From positions 1-35,217 of the forward strand of contig JAFIGG010000134.1 of assembly GCA_020831485.1 (NCBI GenBank): DNA of 35,217 nucleotides. Direction: 5' to 3'. This DNA is from Opitutales bacterium. GTDB lineage: Bacteria; Verrucomicrobiota; Verrucomicrobiia; Opitutales; Oceanipulchritudinaceae. The number at the start of each line of letters is the position of its first letter. The stretch's first letter is position 1. The notes under the pieces are model-generated. The model was given only the letters and a program-made list of their open reading frames with translations, made no database searches and was not told the origin of the DNA. Shown here piece by piece: positions 1 through 10,500 of the stretch. Made by a program: the position numbers and the translations under genes.

Positions 1-48
1 ATCGCCGTTCGCAATCAGATAAATCTTCTTTCCGGAGTTTTTGGTCAT
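1..48 (-). CDS. N-terminal fragment of a gene running off the left edge, possibly fucose-isomerase-like
   Basis: Sixteen codons starting at an ATG at 48 read MTKNSGKKIYLIANGD on the minus strand and stay open to the window edge. The 'KIYLIANGD' start resembles the first beta strand of bacterial proteins annotated as L-fucose isomerase family, which would suit the fucosidase cluster just upstream, but sixteen residues cannot establish this. It lies 140 bp downstream of the sulfatase stop and would be the next gene of the same minus-strand series. No clear ribosome binding site is visible. Coding status is moderately likely; function is a guess. Confidence 0.4.
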   Translation of the reverse strand, partial: MTKNSGKKIYLIANGD

Positions 49-188
49 TGTTTTTAACAGTCAGGGTTCTAAATGAAAGAGTTACTTCCGCAGGATTTTG
101 CCAGTCCACAGTCTGACTTCAAAACAAAACGGCACCAAACAGTCAAAAACTGTTTTCACAATCTGAGAGGTGAGAAAAACGTGATTTC

Positions 189-1676
189 TCAAGGGATGGA
201 TTCCGTCAATTCCGGAAAAAACGCTAACAAGTCAAGGTCGTCGGCCATTTGCTCTTGTTTTTCGATTAACTTTGCAAACAAATGGTGAACCGTTGGCCAT
301 TCGGCAGGGTTACTGGAAAGGTCGTCGATTTCCTGGGGATCCAGCCTTAAATTAAAGAGACGAATGCGTTTTGCCTCCGGATAAACGATGAGTTTCATGT
401 CCCCCACCCGAATCATCCGTTGCTTGGTCGCCAGGTAGCAACCGTAAATGGCATCGTAGGCACTCTTTGCCTGTGGGTTCGCGATCAAGGGCATCAGGCT
501 GTTGAATTCCACATAGGCTGGCTTGTCCATTCCAGCCAAATCAAGCGTCGTCGCCATAATGTCCTGTAGGTAAACCAGTGCTTCGCGCTTTTCATTTTCA
601 GGTACATCTGGCCCGACAACGATCAATGGAACCTTCATGCTGTGATCGTACATGTTCTGCTTTCCGAGAAAGCCATGGTTTCCGCAAGCCAGCCCATGAT
701 CGGCTGCAAACACAATATAAGTGTTATCACGCTTCCCCGTTTTCTCCAATGCCTCCAGGATGTGGCCAATCTGCTCATCCATATGGGTAATGATGGCATA
801 ATATTCCTGGCGATGAACCTTTACGGCATACTCAGTGCGCGGAAAAGGGGCAAGGGCTTCATCACGCAGCAAGGGCGTACAGCCTATGGCGTCTTTATAG
901 GGATATTCGGGCAGATAACTGGCCGGCACCTTTATCTGCTCAACCGGATACATGTCCACAAATCGTTTGGGAGACTGGCGGGGATCGTGTGGAGCATTGA
1001 AAGCCAGATACATAAAGAAGGGTTTGTCACTGGCGGAGGCGTGCTCAAGAAATGCAGTCGCATCATCGGTCAGCACTTCGCTCCAATGCTTTCCACCTTC
1101 CCAGAACCCACCAAACGACCTCGCATACGGCGACCAGGCATCGGGCTCGTTTTTCATTGGCCGATTGTAATCGGGAAACGAACGAATAGACTCCAAGGTT
1201 GGGCTGCCACCTGCATGCAACATGGATATCCAACTATCCAGAGGCATTCCCGGCCGTTCATTGACCTGATGATCAAAAACAGCTTCGGGCTCGACCTTAA
1301 CATGCCACTTTCCGGTAAAGTAGGTTTCGTAACCCGCCTGACCCAGTAATTGCGGCCAAAGTTCTTCCCGCTTGGCATACTCATCCAGATGAGCCTCTGA
1401 ATCACGGGCTCTCCATACCGTCCTGCCGGTAACCATCATAGTCCGTGCGGGCACGCAGACGGCACCAGTCCATCCACCCATATTATAGGCGTTCATAAAA
1501 CTTACGCCTGACTCTGCGAGTCGGTCTAGATTCGGCGTATAAACCTCCTCATTACCGTGAGCCGCAATGGCCTCGTAACTCTGATCGTCGGCAAAGATAA
1601 ACAGGAAGTTCGGTCTCTCAGAGGCAAGCAGTGCGGTGGTCAGGAAAAGCAGGCTTGCCGGGCATAATAGTTTCAT
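189..1676 (-). CDS. Secreted sulfatase, type I formylglycine-dependent (S1 family)
   Basis: This predicted sulfate-ester hydrolase carries an N-terminal signal peptide (MKLLCPASLLFLTTALLAS), so it should act in the periplasm or outside. It has the metal-binding Asp pair in FADDQS (D30, D31), the sulfatase signature CVPAR with Cys74 as the residue converted to formylglycine, and a late metal/substrate segment (AADHG, then GKQNMYDHS). About 495 residues is normal for the S1 family. I chose the ATG at 1676 because the alternatives at 1706 and 1703 add ten residues before the signal peptide and have no ribosome binding site. It follows the GH29 fucosidase by 47 bp, so co-transcription and removal of sulfate from fucose-containing glycans are likely. 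The S1 subfamily cannot be assigned by eye. It resembles the intact sulfatase at 31303 around both the active-site and GKQN segments. Confidence 0.93.
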   Translation of the reverse strand: MKLLCPASLLFLTTALLASERPNFLFIFADDQSYEAIAAHGNEEVYTPNLDRLAESGVSFMNAYNMGGWTGAVCVPARTMMVTGRTVWRARDSEAHLDEYAKREELWPQLLGQAGYETYFTGKWHVKVEPEAVFDHQVNERPGMPLDSWISMLHAGGSPTLESIRSFPDYNRPMKNEPDAWSPYARSFGGFWEGGKHWSEVLTDDATAFLEHASASDKPFFMYLAFNAPHDPRQSPKRFVDMYPVEQIKVPASYLPEYPYKDAIGCTPLLRDEALAPFPRTEYAVKVHRQEYYAIITHMDEQIGHILEALEKTGKRDNTYIVFAADHGLACGNHGFLGKQNMYDHSMKVPLIVVGPDVPENEKREALVYLQDIMATTLDLAGMDKPAYVEFNSLMPLIANPQAKSAYDAIYGCYLATKQRMIRVGDMKLIVYPEAKRIRLFNLRLDPQEIDDLSSNPAEWPTVHHLFAKLIEKQEQMADDLDLLAFFPELTESIP

Positions 1677-1723
1677 TTCTCTACTATTTAAAATTCGTCG
1701 CATCATAAAGCATGATTAGGAAT

Positions 1724-3121
1724 TTAGGAATGGCAGTAATGGCCTAAATAGAGGGTGATCTTGATTACCGATGCAGTCGGATCCGGCAGAACATCCGGCA
1801 CGTTGATGTAGACGGTGCCTTGATTTGATGTCATTTTCAATTCCTCACCGGTGGCCAACAGGATGGCTTTTGATTGAGAGGAGAACCCATCGGGTTGCGG
1901 AATATTAAGCCAACCATCAGGCCACACGGGGCGCTCAAATACAATAGCATAAAGGGCGTCTTCGGTGGCGGTATAGCGACCGTTCCAGTCCGGTTGCTTG
2001 AAGGGGCTGGCTTGGGTGCCATAAATGGCTTCGCCGTTTACTTTCAGCCACTCCCCGATGACTTGAAGGCGCTCAATTGAGGGACGCGGAATATAGCCTT
2101 CAGGAGTTGGACCTACGTTGAGCAGATAGTTGCCGCCCTTGGAAACGATATCGACAAGGTTGCGGATCAGTTCCTCGGAAGATTTCCAGTTGGTGTCATT
2201 GGATTTCCATCCCCAGCTATCATTCATCGTCATGCAGGACTCCCAGTCGACGCCTTCAAGACCCGTGTCAGGAATTTCCTGTTCCGGGGTTCCATAATCA
2301 CCGGCAAACTCACCCTCACGGTTAATCCCAGCCATTCCCTGGCGGCCTTTGTCGACCCGGTTATTGACAATAATTTCAGGTTGCAGGGATCGGATATAGG
2401 CATCGATCTCCTTGCCCATTTCCGTCGTATAGTCTGCAACCCACTCGCCATCAAACCAGAGTATGCCGATATCGCCATACTCGGTGAGAAGCTCCCTCAA
2501 CTGCGGTTTCATTTTACTGTCAATATAGCGCCGGAAATTCGGATTACTGAGAGTGCGACTATTATACGATGGATAAAACGCCGCCTGGGCGTCCGGATGA
2601 TGCCAATCCATTATCGAGTAATAGATGCCCAGGCGTATTTCATGCCTGCGACAGGCCTCGGCCAGCTCTTTAAGGAGATCCCGACCGTAGGGTGAAGCAT
2701 TCATGATATCCCAATCACTTACCTTGGAATCCCATAACGCAAAGCCGTCGTGGTGCTTGGCAGTTATGACAATATACTTCATTCCGGCATTTTTTGCGAT
2801 ACGGACCCATTCATCCGCATCGAAGAACTTCGGATTGAACAGCTCTGCGTAGCCTTCGTATTCTTCCACAGGGATGGCGGCAGATTGCATGATCCATTCG
2901 CCGATACCGGGAATCTGGGCTCCCTTGTAAGTTCCAGCCAATTCGGAATAGACACCCCAGTGAATGAACATTCCAAACCTCGCTTCCTTGAACCAGGCCA
3001 TACGCTGGGTTCGTTCCTCAGGGCTCTCCTTCCAGGTCAAGCCTTCCGCGAATGCCAACAAAGGGCTACTAAAGAAAGCTAACATAATAATCAAAACGGG
3101 AATGCGTGAAGGGTATTTCAT
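1724..3121 (-). CDS. Alpha-L-fucosidase, GH29, secreted
   Basis: A 465-residue GH29 exo-enzyme that should release terminal L-fucose by a retaining mechanism. After a signal peptide (cleavage near AFA/EG, about residue 26) comes the family hallmark 'RMAWFKEARFGMFIHWGVYS', then AKHHDGFALWDS, and the nucleophile region GILWFDGEW, whose Asp is residue 224. The RNLVDIVSKGGNYLLNVGP segment marks the end of the TIM barrel, and a short C-terminal beta domain follows. Length and motif order are typical. It sits between an esterase (187 bp upstream) and a sulfatase (47 bp downstream) on the same strand, which suggests action on sulfated and possibly acetylated fucans. The acid/base residue cannot be placed with confidence. 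Family assignment is firm; the physiological substrate is inferred. Confidence 0.95.
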   Translation of the reverse strand: MKYPSRIPVLIIMLAFFSSPLLAFAEGLTWKESPEERTQRMAWFKEARFGMFIHWGVYSELAGTYKGAQIPGIGEWIMQSAAIPVEEYEGYAELFNPKFFDADEWVRIAKNAGMKYIVITAKHHDGFALWDSKVSDWDIMNASPYGRDLLKELAEACRRHEIRLGIYYSIMDWHHPDAQAAFYPSYNSRTLSNPNFRRYIDSKMKPQLRELLTEYGDIGILWFDGEWVADYTTEMGKEIDAYIRSLQPEIIVNNRVDKGRQGMAGINREGEFAGDYGTPEQEIPDTGLEGVDWESCMTMNDSWGWKSNDTNWKSSEELIRNLVDIVSKGGNYLLNVGPTPEGYIPRPSIERLQVIGEWLKVNGEAIYGTQASPFKQPDWNGRYTATEDALYAIVFERPVWPDGWLNIPQPDGFSSQSKAILLATGEELKMTSNQGTVYINVPDVLPDPTASVIKITLYLGHYCHS

Positions 3122-3308
3122 CTGTATTTGGGTTTACGGGATTTTCTATAAATAGGCTCATCCGCTATTGGTCGCACCACTAGGTTAGCCAGTTAGCACT
3201 GACTTCAACGCTGGTTTGAACGGATTCCCCCTCCTTTACTCCAGTTTATCAAAGGACATACCTTCATTAGCGTAGAGCATTACCACTGTGAATAAAATAT
3301 TTCACTCA

Positions 3309-4355
3309 TCACAAGTTTTGATTCAGGAACGCCCTTAGCGCAGGTCGCAGGTCAACACCCTCCACCTTGAGGGAGTATGTATGGGGTGCATTTCTAATAC
3401 GATGGTACTCATGTGGAATACCCATTGCCCTCAAAGCATCAACCAACCGGTCGGAATGCCGAACGGGAACTGTTGTATCACCTGTTCCATGTGTCACGAA
3501 GAACGGTGGCGACGTAGGACTTAAATGCTCTACAGGAGAGGCCAAAGCCCAGGATTCAGGATCTGATGCGATCCATTCACGTGTAATTCGCGTACGCTCA
3601 CGGCCTGAAGAATCAACCCATCTCTGCGGATCGAATCCCTCCGGATAGTCCATAATAATGTGACCACCCCATCGCCTCACATCCGGAATTCCATAGAAAC
3701 TGACAATAGCCGAAACTTCATTACTTTGTTCGGTGTACAGCCCTCCCCGATTCAGGACATCGGAATCAGCTGTGAGTCCTGCCAACATCGCCAGGTGACC
3801 ACCCGCGGACCCTCCCATCATTGCGATACGCTCCGGATCGACTCCAATCGAACTTTGGTGGTATCGCAGGAATCGCACTGCTGACTTTACGTCATATATG
3901 TTCTGCGGAAAGGAGGAACTGAGCCGTCGCGTTGACCAGACTGCCCCTTCATATTGCGAAAGCTTATAGCTGATGCTCGCGGCAATGTAGCCCTCATCAA
4001 CCATAAAGTGTGCAAACTCAACTTGACGCTCTCCTCGCATATTGCCCCTGGCCCAGCCACCTCCGTGAACAATTACAACTGCTGGTTTTAAAACATCATT
4101 CTCAGATACCGGAACATAAAGATCCAACTTTTCACTGCGATCTGCACCCAGGTAGGGAACATCGCGTAGTAGATAGAATGAGGTACCCGTCTGGGTGGAT
4201 TGGACTTGGGAAGAAACGCCCAGAACTGAGTCTACGGGATTAGCGCTAACTAGACCGGAAGTTGCAACAAACGTCGCCAGAAGTGTCCAAAGGCACTCTA
4301 CATTGAGACACACAAAAAACCTATTCACAATATTTCCTGAAAATGTAATCCTCAA
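3309..4355 (-). CDS. Secreted alpha/beta-hydrolase esterase (BD-FAE/lipase-like), probable carbohydrate deacetylase
   Basis: A 348-residue serine esterase with an alpha/beta-hydrolase fold. Visible elements are the oxyanion-hole motif HGGGW (97-101), the nucleophile elbow GGSAGGH with Ser183, Asp293 in GTGDTTVPVRHSD and His325 in NAPHTY, which together make a complete catalytic triad. The N-terminus has a hydrophobic stretch ending VSANP, so it is probably exported, although the segment before it is longer than usual. The gene starts 12 bp after the TonB-receptor stop, so they are almost certainly one operon. In polysaccharide loci this family usually removes acetyl or other acyl groups from sugars. 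The sequence does not show which ester is cleaved. Confidence 0.87.
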   Translation of the reverse strand: MRITFSGNIVNRFFVCLNVECLWTLLATFVATSGLVSANPVDSVLGVSSQVQSTQTGTSFYLLRDVPYLGADRSEKLDLYVPVSENDVLKPAVVIVHGGGWARGNMRGERQVEFAHFMVDEGYIAASISYKLSQYEGAVWSTRRLSSSFPQNIYDVKSAVRFLRYHQSSIGVDPERIAMMGGSAGGHLAMLAGLTADSDVLNRGGLYTEQSNEVSAIVSFYGIPDVRRWGGHIIMDYPEGFDPQRWVDSSGRERTRITREWIASDPESWALASPVEHLSPTSPPFFVTHGTGDTTVPVRHSDRLVDALRAMGIPHEYHRIRNAPHTYSLKVEGVDLRPALRAFLNQNL

Positions 4356-4367
4356 CTGGAGCTCAAA

Positions 4368-7300
4368 CTAGAAGTCGTAGCGCACAGTGAGCCGGTAGTT
4401 GATTGGCAGTCGGTAGTAGTAACCATTTGGTGTGTTAACCCTTGCAGGTGACGTGATATCACCCTGTGGTGGTCGCAGCCGAGTGTCGTAATACAAAGGA
4501 TCTTTGAAATTGAAAAGGTTATCAATTGACAGATTGACCCTTACTCGATGCCCATTCCGCAAACTAAACGGATAGCTCATAGTCATCGTCGAAGTGTACC
4601 AAGACCCCTGGTAAACGGGTGTAAGAGCATCGACAGAGGGGTCATTGATGGCTGAGCTGGGGTCATCCGGGTCGACAATAGTATCTGCACCGCGCCAGCC
4701 GATAACTTGCCTTCCCCTAAATTGCATTCCATAACCCATTCGCAAACCCTCAAGAGCACCTTCCTGCATGGTATAATCGGCAAAGAAATTGGCAGTGTAG
4801 AGTGTATTCCGAAAGAGTGGCTGCCGTCCGGTAACCCAGTTGGCTCTTGCGCCTTGAAGAGCGTTCCATGCACTGGCTGCCGAAGCTGCATCCGGTGAGC
4901 GGTCAGGCAAGTCCGTTCTCACAGTGGCCACACCTTGTTGATTGATCGCTACTCCCGCATCTTCCACGATAAGTCGCAAAACAGCATCATTTTCATCGAC
5001 CCAAGCCCTTGTCTGTCGGTAAGCGTTGAGCTGAGCTGCATCTGCGGTGCCAAAGTTAGCGGTGACGCGAAGCCCACTCAATGGATTGGCGGTTAATTCG
5101 AACTCCCAACCGCGGGTCTCACGATCAATCTCGTCACTCCAGAAAGGTGGGCGGTCAGCAATATTCCGTTGATTTCGTCCATCGAAACTAAAATCTCCAA
5201 CCGCATTGGCCTGAAGAATTATATTGATGTTCGAATATCCACTTGGTTGGGACACCTCGGCATTCTTCTCTCTCGAATCATATCGACTGAGTGACACATT
5301 AAGTTTTGGTCCGATTGAATAGCGGATGCCAACATCTGTGCCCCTGGAAATCGAATGCTGAGGGGTTCCGAAGTCAATAGTTGTCCTGCCAAGCTCTGAT
5401 GGATTGAATGTTTGAGCGTGGTTAGCCCAGAGGGAAAAGCCCCATCCAATATTGTAAACCATGCCGACGGCTCCGGTACTCACACGTGTTCTCACCGAAG
5501 GTGGATTAAAATCATCTTGAAACCGATCGTCGGAATAGACCGGAATTGCAACCCCGTCACCATCGCGAGGCCTGCTCACAGCCGGCTGCTGAACATCAGC
5601 AGGATTTCCCATCGAGTCTTTCGGAACATAATTAAGTTCCCAATAATCCTCGGGTGCATCCGGGCGGAATCGAAAGCTGTTGCCAGTAATAACTGTTCCT
5701 TCAGGATGATCCATCGCTGCAAGGAATTGTCTCCGGGCACGCTGAACATCATCGAACCTGTAGGCACCAAACAAAATTATTCTTCGATCAAGGAAGCCGA
5801 GGCTAGTGGATCCCTGGATATATCGTGTCTCGCTGGTAGCTTCCAATGTTGCATCGGTTCTGTCCGTCGCCAAGGTCCAGAGCGGTCGGTATTGCGCCTG
5901 TTCACCACTTATGGGATTCACCACAGTGACTTCATCGAACTCTGGAATTTCACGCTGCTCCTGATCCCAGTAATACCTGAAAATGATAGTCTGCGCACGA
6001 CTTCCTGAAATGTGTCCCCATTGACGTGAGTCTGGATCAACGGGCAACATATAATATTCCCGCTTCCGCAATTGATTCACATTCTCCCAAGCCATGATCA
6101 GGTTGGAACGCACATCAACCCAGCCAAACTCATCTTCATGCGCAAGTGCGAAACGGAGCGATTCGTTAACAGAATCAACAAATTGGCGCTCGGGTCGAAA
6201 AAACTCATTATACGGTTTCAGAAAATTCGGATTCTCACGCCCATCAGGCAACTCCTCATTCAGATCAATTTGAACTTCCGGGAACCCGTTGTTCACAAAA
6301 TAGCTGATCAATCCAAAAGTTCGGTCAAGATTACGATTGCCGGACAGCTGAAGATTAAGGTTCTGGTTAACCCGGTGATCCAAATAGAAAGTTCCGGTTC
6401 CAAACTTGTTGTAACTAGTCCGATTGGGCCCAATTGCATTAAACGAACGCGCCGGCATAACAAACTCTGACCCTTCCAAAGCTGCATCAAAAAGGCCTTC
6501 CGGCTCATACGGGAGATTGAGGATAGGCGCTCTGTTTAATCCTAACTGGTTGTTGTCGAGAGGGGTAACGCCGTTTAGAGGGCGCTGCCCGAGGTATCCC
6601 TGAGTGCGCATCATGCCCTCATAGTTGACTATAACATTGTCACCTGCTCCTGATGTTGGCGACCAAACAAATGATGAACGTCCATACCGCCTAGCCCCAA
6701 AAGCGGTCTGATTCGTGTTCGGTTGAACTCCACTGTAAGTGGTAACGCCGTCCCAGCCAGAAAACCCGTTGGTCAACATGGTCATTCCTCTTACCATGTC
6801 CTGTTGGTAAAAATCACCCATAACTGTAAATCGTGTCCTGTTGTTTATCCGCCAGGAAAAACCCGGAGCAAATCCCCTACGCTTAGTACCTTCAAATCGC
6901 CGCCATGAATCTGAATCTGACCATTCACCTGTTACCCGAATCGCGAAATTGCGGCCCACACCTCGATTCACATCAAAATTAAACCGCTGTAAATTCCAGG
7001 AACCAATCTGATAGCGAACGTTTCCCTGATCAGTTTGCATCATCGGTCTCTTTACCATTACGTTGGATGTTCCGCTTATCGATCCAGTTCCGAACAAACT
7101 CGAATTCGGACCCCTCGCATAGTCCAGACGCTCAACATTATAAGATGCTGCATTGGATCCCCCGGCAAAAAAGTTTCTGTTCTGATTGTTGGTCGAGACC
7201 CCCCGGATTGTGCTTGAACCTGTGCCTCCGAACAACTGGCCCTCTCCGGCATCGGGAGTTGTCGTTGCGTTGACTGTCCAGTCCAATGCCTCGTTGACAT

Positions 7301-7574
7301 CAGAAATATTAAGGGCATCAAGAAATTCCCTGGTTTGCACAGAATAAGCAGCGGCAGTTTCAGAGAGCTCGGTTGACATCCGTCCACCTGCCAAAGAAGT
7401 GGCTGCAACAAAACCATCATCACGGTCAACCTGGACCTGGAACGGATCCAAATCGAAAACCTCTTCCGGCTGATCCCCTTGCGCAGAAACTGTAGATACA
7501 GTAAAAATCTTTGAGGCAATGATCAGGAGCGTTAAAAACGTAAGTTTTTGGGGGATTTTATTCTTATATCTCAT
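4368..7574 (-). CDS. TonB-dependent outer-membrane receptor
   Basis: An outer-membrane active-transport channel of about 1068 residues. The signal peptide ends at VSAQG and is followed by the 'EVFDLDPFQVQV' segment that often follows the signal peptide in Verrucomicrobiota receptors. Next comes a plug domain (roughly 60-190) with STIRGV and VERLDYARGPNSSLFG, then a long beta barrel ending in YRLTVRYDF with the C-terminal Phe expected by the BAM machinery. I start it at the ATG at 7574: the longer form from 7676 would overlap the upstream gene and begin with a non-signal sequence. It lies 25 bp after the GH2 stop and 12 bp before the esterase, inside the operon. No SusD-like partner is present. 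Oligosaccharide import is inferred from context; a siderophore role is unlikely here. Confidence 0.93.
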   Translation of the reverse strand: MRYKNKIPQKLTFLTLLIIASKIFTVSTVSAQGDQPEEVFDLDPFQVQVDRDDGFVAATSLAGGRMSTELSETAAAYSVQTREFLDALNISDVNEALDWTVNATTTPDAGEGQLFGGTGSSTIRGVSTNNQNRNFFAGGSNAASYNVERLDYARGPNSSLFGTGSISGTSNVMVKRPMMQTDQGNVRYQIGSWNLQRFNFDVNRGVGRNFAIRVTGEWSDSDSWRRFEGTKRRGFAPGFSWRINNRTRFTVMGDFYQQDMVRGMTMLTNGFSGWDGVTTYSGVQPNTNQTAFGARRYGRSSFVWSPTSGAGDNVIVNYEGMMRTQGYLGQRPLNGVTPLDNNQLGLNRAPILNLPYEPEGLFDAALEGSEFVMPARSFNAIGPNRTSYNKFGTGTFYLDHRVNQNLNLQLSGNRNLDRTFGLISYFVNNGFPEVQIDLNEELPDGRENPNFLKPYNEFFRPERQFVDSVNESLRFALAHEDEFGWVDVRSNLIMAWENVNQLRKREYYMLPVDPDSRQWGHISGSRAQTIIFRYYWDQEQREIPEFDEVTVVNPISGEQAQYRPLWTLATDRTDATLEATSETRYIQGSTSLGFLDRRIILFGAYRFDDVQRARRQFLAAMDHPEGTVITGNSFRFRPDAPEDYWELNYVPKDSMGNPADVQQPAVSRPRDGDGVAIPVYSDDRFQDDFNPPSVRTRVSTGAVGMVYNIGWGFSLWANHAQTFNPSELGRTTIDFGTPQHSISRGTDVGIRYSIGPKLNVSLSRYDSREKNAEVSQPSGYSNINIILQANAVGDFSFDGRNQRNIADRPPFWSDEIDRETRGWEFELTANPLSGLRVTANFGTADAAQLNAYRQTRAWVDENDAVLRLIVEDAGVAINQQGVATVRTDLPDRSPDAASAASAWNALQGARANWVTGRQPLFRNTLYTANFFADYTMQEGALEGLRMGYGMQFRGRQVIGWRGADTIVDPDDPSSAINDPSVDALTPVYQGSWYTSTMTMSYPFSLRNGHRVRVNLSIDNLFNFKDPLYYDTRLRPPQGDITSPARVNTPNGYYYRLPINYRLTVRYDF

Positions 7575-7599
7575 GACAGTTTGTATTTGAATGAATGTT

Positions 7600-10500
7600 C
7601 TATTTGGAAAAGGTTTTTGTTCTATTTGATATCTTGACCAGCCTGTTGGAAAACTCGCGGGCGACCGGATTATCAATGAGCGTATCGATTAATTCTACTT
7701 GGACTATACGCCAACTCCCATTGCAGTCCGAAACCTCGATCGCTGCAGGGATATAGTCCCACGGAATAGACCAACCTCCATTACCTGAAAGCAGGACTGG
7801 ATCTGATTCAGGACAATCTATGACGGATTCAAGGATAGGAGCGACTCGCTTTTTGGAATCGTGATACCAGAAACGAAAATCACTGGGCTCGAGCCCTGCA
7901 ACAAGAGGGTGTTCAGTTGCAATCGAGACAAAATGCCGAGGACCCATCCCCGCCTTCACGATACGGACCGATTTATCACCAAACTCATAGTTTCCTATTG
8001 GCAGTTTCAATAGCAACGCTGTAGCTCCGCTTTTGACGGCCCTCTCTGTAAGTTCACGATTTTCCTGAAAAACCTCGTAATCGGCGTGACAGATAACATC
8101 AGCCATACTCGCGTCGGTGCAGAGTTCGGCACCCAGACTCTGCAAGAACTTTTTTGCACGGAGATCACTGTCCGGACAATAAACTCTAGCAGACAAAGGC
8201 TTGGGAGAAGGAAAGGCCGAGAAAGTGACGCTATCGTCGTGAATGACATTGCCTTCCGCGTCCATAAGACTGACGCCCAACTCAATATCTCTACGCTGAT
8301 CTACATGAGGGATTTGTATTTTTGTCGCACCAAAACAAAGGGGAGAACATGGATCAGCTTCGCAACTACTTTTTGCTGACCGCACAAGGCGACCATCCAT
8401 TTCAAGGTCAAATTCCAGACTCAGGTTCTTCAGCCTTCGCGGGAGATCGTTGCAGATCCAAACTTCCACTGGAACAGATTCTCCCGAAAACACCTGATTC
8501 CGATCACAACGCAAGAAAACTGCGACAGGAGAAAGTGCGTCACGGTAAGCATACCATGCCTTTTTCGGCTTACAGCGAACGTCCATTAGAGATTTCATCC
8601 AACCCGCAGGCCAAGCGTCAATGAAAAGATGTACTGCAAAACTATTCATCCGTTTCATCCGGCGAAAAGCCTTTGTCATCATACTAATAACCCATTCTTG
8701 ATGAGACTGACTGGCTTCAATCCACTCAGAAGCCGTGGAGGCTGTTGGATACCAAAGAAAGTGAAATTTATATGATTGAGCCAGATCGATCACGCTTGGA
8801 CACCAAGCTTCATCTGGTCCCTTGGGTTTCCATTCATCTGGATAGTCCTCAGACATGACCTGATATGAATCCAGTCCTTCAGCCCCGAATTCTCCGCAAC
8901 CAAAATGCCAACCGGGTTTCACCGGTAACCATTGTCCACTGTGCAGTGCGCCGAGATCGACCCCATGACCAATGTACCATCCACAGTAGACATGATTGTC
9001 GGGCATACCGGAACGAGTTGGGGGATCATAATCTCCATCCACATATTTAACCACCCGGTCCGGATTATGGTAATGCACGGTTTGCTCAGAAATTTCAAAT
9101 AAATTTTCCAGCTCTTCCCTGTTTATGAACCGATGCGGTTTACTGGCACTTGCGGGACGTGGTTCATTTATAAACGAAACCAGGATGTTTGAACAATGCC
9201 CCCGGACATGGCGTTCCATGCAACCAGCCTGACGGACAACTTCGGAGAACTGACTCCGTCTTACAGTTGCAAAAAGCGGCAAATCTGTTTGCAGCATCAT
9301 GCCCAGGCGATCACAGTATTCGTAAAACTCCTTAAATACTGGACGCTGAGTCATCCGCAAGAAATTCATATTAGTCAGTTTCGCTAATAGAATCTGGTCG
9401 ATCAAGCCATCATAATCATTTTTCATGATACACCGCTCAAAATTACCCATGTTGTTGGCGCCTCGCAGACGGATCTCATCACCATTTAGATAGAATTTCC
9501 CTTTTGGATCTGAATCTAAATCCTGCCTGAACGATCGCATGCCAAACTGCCCAGACCGGGTGTCCAGTAGTTTATCAGAGGCATCGAACAGTTTAACTTG
9601 TATTTGATACAGCCAAGGCGTTTCGGGGCTCCAAACTCTAAAATCTTCAATCGGCAAACGAAAACTGATAAAATTACGACCACCACCCATCAGGGACGGC
9701 GTAACCTTGTTGTAGCCGTGGTCAAGATCACCAAACCCACGAACAAACGGAGCACTGGCCGTGTATTCGTGAGCCAGATAAATCACTTCTTCGAAGTTCT
9801 GTCCAAACACTGATACTTCAAAACTTACAGATTCATTAAAATTCTTACCAAGGTTCTCGATCTCAATATTAACCTCGATCTCTCTGTCTTCTAGAAGTGA
9901 ACGAACCCAAAGGTCATCGATGAATATCCGGGAAGTACCTACGAGCCTAACATAATTCCAAATGCCCATACCAGGAGGGCAATGATGCCAACCCAGCTTT
10001 GGATCATCGTATCCAAGGCCGGTGGCGGCGTATATCTTATCACCGTCCGGGAAAGAGATCCCCGCTCCATGGCCCAACATCGTGTAATCATTTTCAACAC
10101 GAATAAGAAGAACGTTAACACCATCCTTGAGTGCATTATCGCAATTTAAGCGAAAGCATTCAAAAAAGCCCTCGTGACTTCCCAAACAGATTCCGTTCAA
10201 ATAGACCTGACAACGGTAGTCAACTCCTCCGAAACAGAAGCTACACTGATCGTAGTCCTCATACCATTCAGGCAACTCAAATGTGCACCTGTAAAAGGTT
10301 GCTGCCTTACCCAAGGGAGGCCCATAATGCGGTATTTCAACAGACTTCCACTCTCCCAAACCATCCAACACATCCGAAAAGGACTTGCGGTCCTCTGGCC
10401 GCTCGATGCGCCAATCGAAACTACTAAATTCCATTACTGATCTAACATCCTCAAGGTCTGGAGCGTAATTATTGAGAAAGGGAAGGTACTGTTCACGCAA

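Noticed and set aside
642-1349. Long plus-strand reading frame of 235 codons
   Set aside because: It lies entirely antisense to the well-supported sulfatase and has no protein-like motifs.
7575-7676. Longer start for the TonB receptor
   Set aside because: It would overlap the GH2 gene and put 34 non-signal residues before a good signal peptide.
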